Part shown: positions 61,036-64,000 of the stretch, one piece after another | Layout of the letters: each line of letters starts with the position of its first letter | Position numbering within the stretch: position 1 is the first letter of the stretch | NCBI GenBank assembly: GCA_012932865.1 | Contig: SAXG01000010.1 | Span: forward strand, 124,001-188,000 | Reading direction: 5' to 3' | Source: Amylostereum areolatum | Taxonomy: Eukaryota > Basidiomycota > Agaricomycetes > Russulales > Stereaceae | DNA length: 64,000 nucleotides | Position numbers and translations under genes: made by a program | The notes under the pieces: generated by a model | Database searches by the model: none | Told to the model about the DNA's origin: nothing | Seen by the model: only the letters and a program-made list of their open reading frames with translations

Positions 61036-64000
61036 TTAGTCAAAAGCTCTGCTCTGCCTTCCCCCGTCCAAAAACATCTTATTGAGTGGCCGATCTTGGC
61101 GCGCCGGACGTGCCCGCCGCTTCCCATCGCGCATGCTCCGAATTGTTTGGTCGAGTTGACCACGACCAATTGAGCGTGAGCCTGCTGCTCGGCCTTGTGA
61201 CGAGGGAGGGGAAAGTAGGTTACCCTTGATAGTCTTTGCGACGAGCAACGCGGTCAGCGTGGCAGCAAGCGGGCTGATGGAAGGGCGACGTACAGGCTCG
61301 GAAGGAGCATCGTCCTTTGCAGGCTCGCCGGAGACAACGATGCCAGGAGCCTCCACTTTGACCTTCGCCGCGCTTTTCTCCTCCACATCATGCACTTCCA
61401 ATGCGGCTTTCTAAATAATTCATTATTACCAATAAGCCTTGAGATGGATGAACGGACGGAAACTGACCTGCAACGATGCCGAGAAGGATAGAATGAGAGC
61501 AAAGAAGTCCTCTGGCTTCGGCGCGTCGCTTGCGTCGGGTGTTTCGCCATAGTACGCGAGCAAGCCTTGGAGTTCATTCTCGAGGGCAGCACCCATATTC
61601 TTCATCGCGTCAATGCTCGCGCCGTTCGCAGTCATGAAAGGCTGACGGGTTGATCATCAGTCTGAGTTGGATGGGGGAAGAGAGAACACACCCCCATGAT
61701 CTGCACGAATTGATCACCGATCGGCTTTGAGCGATCGGCTTTCATGAGTTTCACCTCTTCCGCCACTTGGTTCATACCGTTGACCAGGGATGTGATGGAG
61801 GCCACGAGGGCTTGCGGAGAAACTATTTCGGAAACGTTAGACGTAAAGTCCCCGGGTAGTTCACCAAACTCACCCCGCGCGGCTGCTTCCAAGGTGAGGC
61901 ATATCTTCAATGAAAGTGACGAGCGTAGGGTCTGCCCTCAAAAGTATCCTGGCAACATAATGAAGTAAAGTAGGGCAATCGGTTCCACCCTTGACGGTCT
62001 TCGTCTCTCTCAACTGTGGATGATCTTAGCAACCCGTAAGGGTACACCGAACGGGACCGACCTTGAGAAGAGCATCAAGCTTGAATCCACGGGCACCACC
62101 ACGGAATGTTGATCCATTTAAGGCGTTCCCGACGGAGAGGACGGCCTAGTAACGGTGAAATAATGAGCACGGAGGCCGTGTGATGACGACACAGACACGA
62201 ACTTGCAAAACCCGCTTGAACCGAGATGATGACTTGACTTCTCTCGAGGCATTTCGTAGAATGTCCAGCTCGGGCCGTAGCTCTTCTACGTCAAGCTCCA
62301 ATCGTCTCCTAAAAATCATGCAATCCAACCGCGGTGCCAGCCGAGGGATATTCATGATCTACCGACCAGCCAACTGTGAGATGAACACAGAAAACGGACA
62401 ACAATACCCACCTCGAAAAAGAATTGGTCGGCCTTGGCAAGCTTGGTAACGTCGCCGAAATCTTTCAGACGAGTAATCTCCTCGCTGGTGGGTAGCTGCC
62501 TGCCAATTGCCTTGAGAACATCTATCGACAACCCATCATCCAATGACAAAAGGGCCTTGCGAATATCCGATGGCGACATCTTGATACTAGACAGCATGAT
62601 CGCTAGACACGAATAGTTGACCAAGGTCCATACTAGCTACAGTCTAGCTGACTCACCAACGTTGTTTGCTCGCGTGATATCGAGGAGCGTAGTGACCGAC
62701 ATCTTCCTCGAAGGGCTTGCAGGTTGAGACGGGCTGGCAGGCGTGTTGTCAATAGAGAAGGTAGCTTCAAGGTCATCCATTACGAAGGCTATATCCCGGG
62801 GCACATCATTCCAGACGGTAGAGGCAACTGTTGTAGCTTGCAACTTATTCCAGAAGAATGGACGGAGTCGCTTTACAGGAACTGCTGACCGCGACTTGCC
62901 TGCTCGCCATGCTGAAGGAGGCACTGGAGGGGGAGGAGGGAATCCAGGAGGAATACCAGGCGGTGGAGGTGGTGGAGGCGGGGGTGAACCAAATGTCGCA
63001 CCTGGAGGTGGAGGCGGTGGTGGCGGCGGTGGAGGTGGAGGTGGAGGAGGGCCACCAGAAGAGTGTCGAAGAGGTAGGGGAGAAGGTGGTAGTGGAGGAG
63101 GAGGAGGAGGTGGTGGTGGTGGTGGTGGCGGCGGCGGTAGGATAGCAGAAGTTGGCGTAGGTAGTAGCGGTGGTGAAGGAGGAGGCGGCGGAGGAGGAGG
63201 AGGCGGAGGCGGAGGCGGAGGCGGAGGCGGAGGCGGAGGAGGCGGTGATATGGCCGAAGTTGAAGGTGGTGAAGGTGGTGAAGAAGGCTGATGACTTTGT
63301 GACTGAGCTGGTTTAGGTTTAGGTGGTGGCGGGGGCGGCGGTGCAACTCGAGCCTTGTAATCCTTCTCTGTAACGAACTTTGGTTTCGCCGCTAACTGCG
63401 TTTTCAGGTCGGCGATCTCCGCTTTCAACATTAGGATGTCGTTCTCCTTCTGTGTCAAGCTCTCGATGGTCTTGGTAGCGATAGTCTGAGCATCCATCTC
63501 CACAGCGTCACGGGTCTCCTCTCGTGATCGGAATCTCGAGTAAACGGATTCCAGAGCACGTTTAAGGAAGAGCAACTCCTTCTCTTTGAGGGTGAGGGAA
63601 GCCTCTTGGTCCTTAGTCTACAATTGATGCTGGTGAGCAGCGTCCGGAGATGATTATAGAACAAATACCTTGACTTGGAGCTTCGATATTTCCTCCATCA
63701 AGCTTGTCCACTTTGCCTTATCGCGCTCACGCCTAGCCTTTTCATCCTACATACAGTTCAATAAAACCGCGAAAACGCATAACAAGACTACGTACAGCCT
63801 CTCTGTTTTCAGGATTCTGAGCTTTGTATCTGTCGAGCTCGGCTTGAAGCTGGAGGACTTGCTTCTCTTTCTGAATTAGCCGTTGTACTAGCCCATGGAA
63901 ATTCTGTCACTTGTCGTCATCGAATGGTTGCATACGATGGAAGCAATGGCTTACCTCTGGGCCAGCCTTGCCCTGACTCCTGGGCTGAGGTACAGAAAGG
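61036..64000 (-). CDS. Formin (coiled coil, FH1, FH2, DAD), 5' end outside the window
   Basis: Exons from the window edge leftwards: 63955-64000 (partial), 63796-63903, 63669-63746, 62657-63617, 62412-62602, 62203-62358, 62062-62145, 61874-62013, 61692-61822, 61468-61641 and 61036-61410. One surplus base at about 61888-61893 must be ignored. A coiled coil (QKEKQVLQLQAELDRY, LKAEIADLKTQL) precedes a very long polyproline FH1. FH2 follows: RLRPFFWNKLQ, LLDITRANNV, LPTSEEITRLKDF, IPRLAPRLDCMIFRRRLE and VLSVGNALNGSTFRGGARGF. The tail LDQTIRSMRDGKRRARPARQ looks like a DAD autoregulatory motif. Formins nucleate unbranched actin cables and the cytokinetic ring; the upstream GBD/DID part must lie beyond 64000. 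Confidence 0.93.
63180..63241 (-). repeat. GGAGGC hexamer tandem repeat coding polyproline
   Basis: Within the formin FH1 exon the plus strand repeats GGCGGA/GGAGGC about eight times in near-perfect succession, coding uninterrupted prolines on the minus strand. Such a tract is prone to length change. Confidence 0.8.

Noticed and set aside
61145..61230. A 30-nt intron (GTAACC...CACAAG) in the formin tail
   Set aside because: Too short, and the frame stays open through it.
62743..63291. Long glycine-rich plus-strand frame opposite the formin
   Set aside because: It is the antisense of the polyproline FH1 repeat; the minus strand continues into a well-conserved FH2 domain.

Overview
The window looks like nuclear DNA from a mushroom-forming or wood-decay basidiomycete (Agaricomycetes). 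Genes on both strands are densely packed and cut by many short introns (about 43-85 nt, GT/GTGCGT donors). The content fits: a secreted GH7 cellobiohydrolase, F-box proteins, FunK1-type fungal kinases and an expanded seven-helix membrane family. Coding sequence is GC-rich. There are no operons, CRISPR arrays or bacterial signals. Gene models were assembled by hand from splice sites, phase and family motifs, so exon edges are predictions.

Left third (1-31 kb): mostly single-copy housekeeping genes. These are PET191, IBA57/CAF17, a PPT2-like phosphopantetheinyl transferase, CDC7 kinase, a WBP2-like GRAM protein, a tiny dsRNA-binding protein, a DUF302 protein, ribosomal eS12, P5C dehydrogenase (PUT2), ITP pyrophosphatase (HAM1) and a TMEM135-like protein. 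Among them lie two F-box genes, a tRNA-Arg with an 11-nt intron, a 491-bp inverted-repeat element (MITE) and two copies (A, B) of the seven-helix family.

Middle (32-46 kb): GH7 cellobiohydrolase, two more seven-helix paralogues (C, D), exocyst EXO84 and, divergently, MCM6. CDC7 and MCM6 both have paired ACGCGT (MCB) boxes upstream, which fits G1/S control of replication genes.

46-57 kb is the most dynamic part. It holds a tandem array of four FunK1-like kinase loci. The right-hand one has all kinase motifs. The other three share one internal deletion that removed most of the kinase core and the catalytic His, and two of them have also lost splice signals. The array is bracketed by the 3' end of MCM6 on the left and a decayed copy of that same 3' end on the right. 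A TGACGTCA box or close variant sits about 180-240 bp upstream of every copy.

Right end (57-64 kb): a conserved hypothetical protein, a nucleoside hydrolase (URH1-like) and a formin (FH1-FH2-DAD) cut by the window edge.

One caution affects many genes. At about ten places, including MCM6, EXO84, CBH1, the nucleoside hydrolase and the formin, the reading frame is broken by exactly one surplus base, and removing it restores both homology and splice phase. All are +1, which points to consensus sequencing errors rather than biology.
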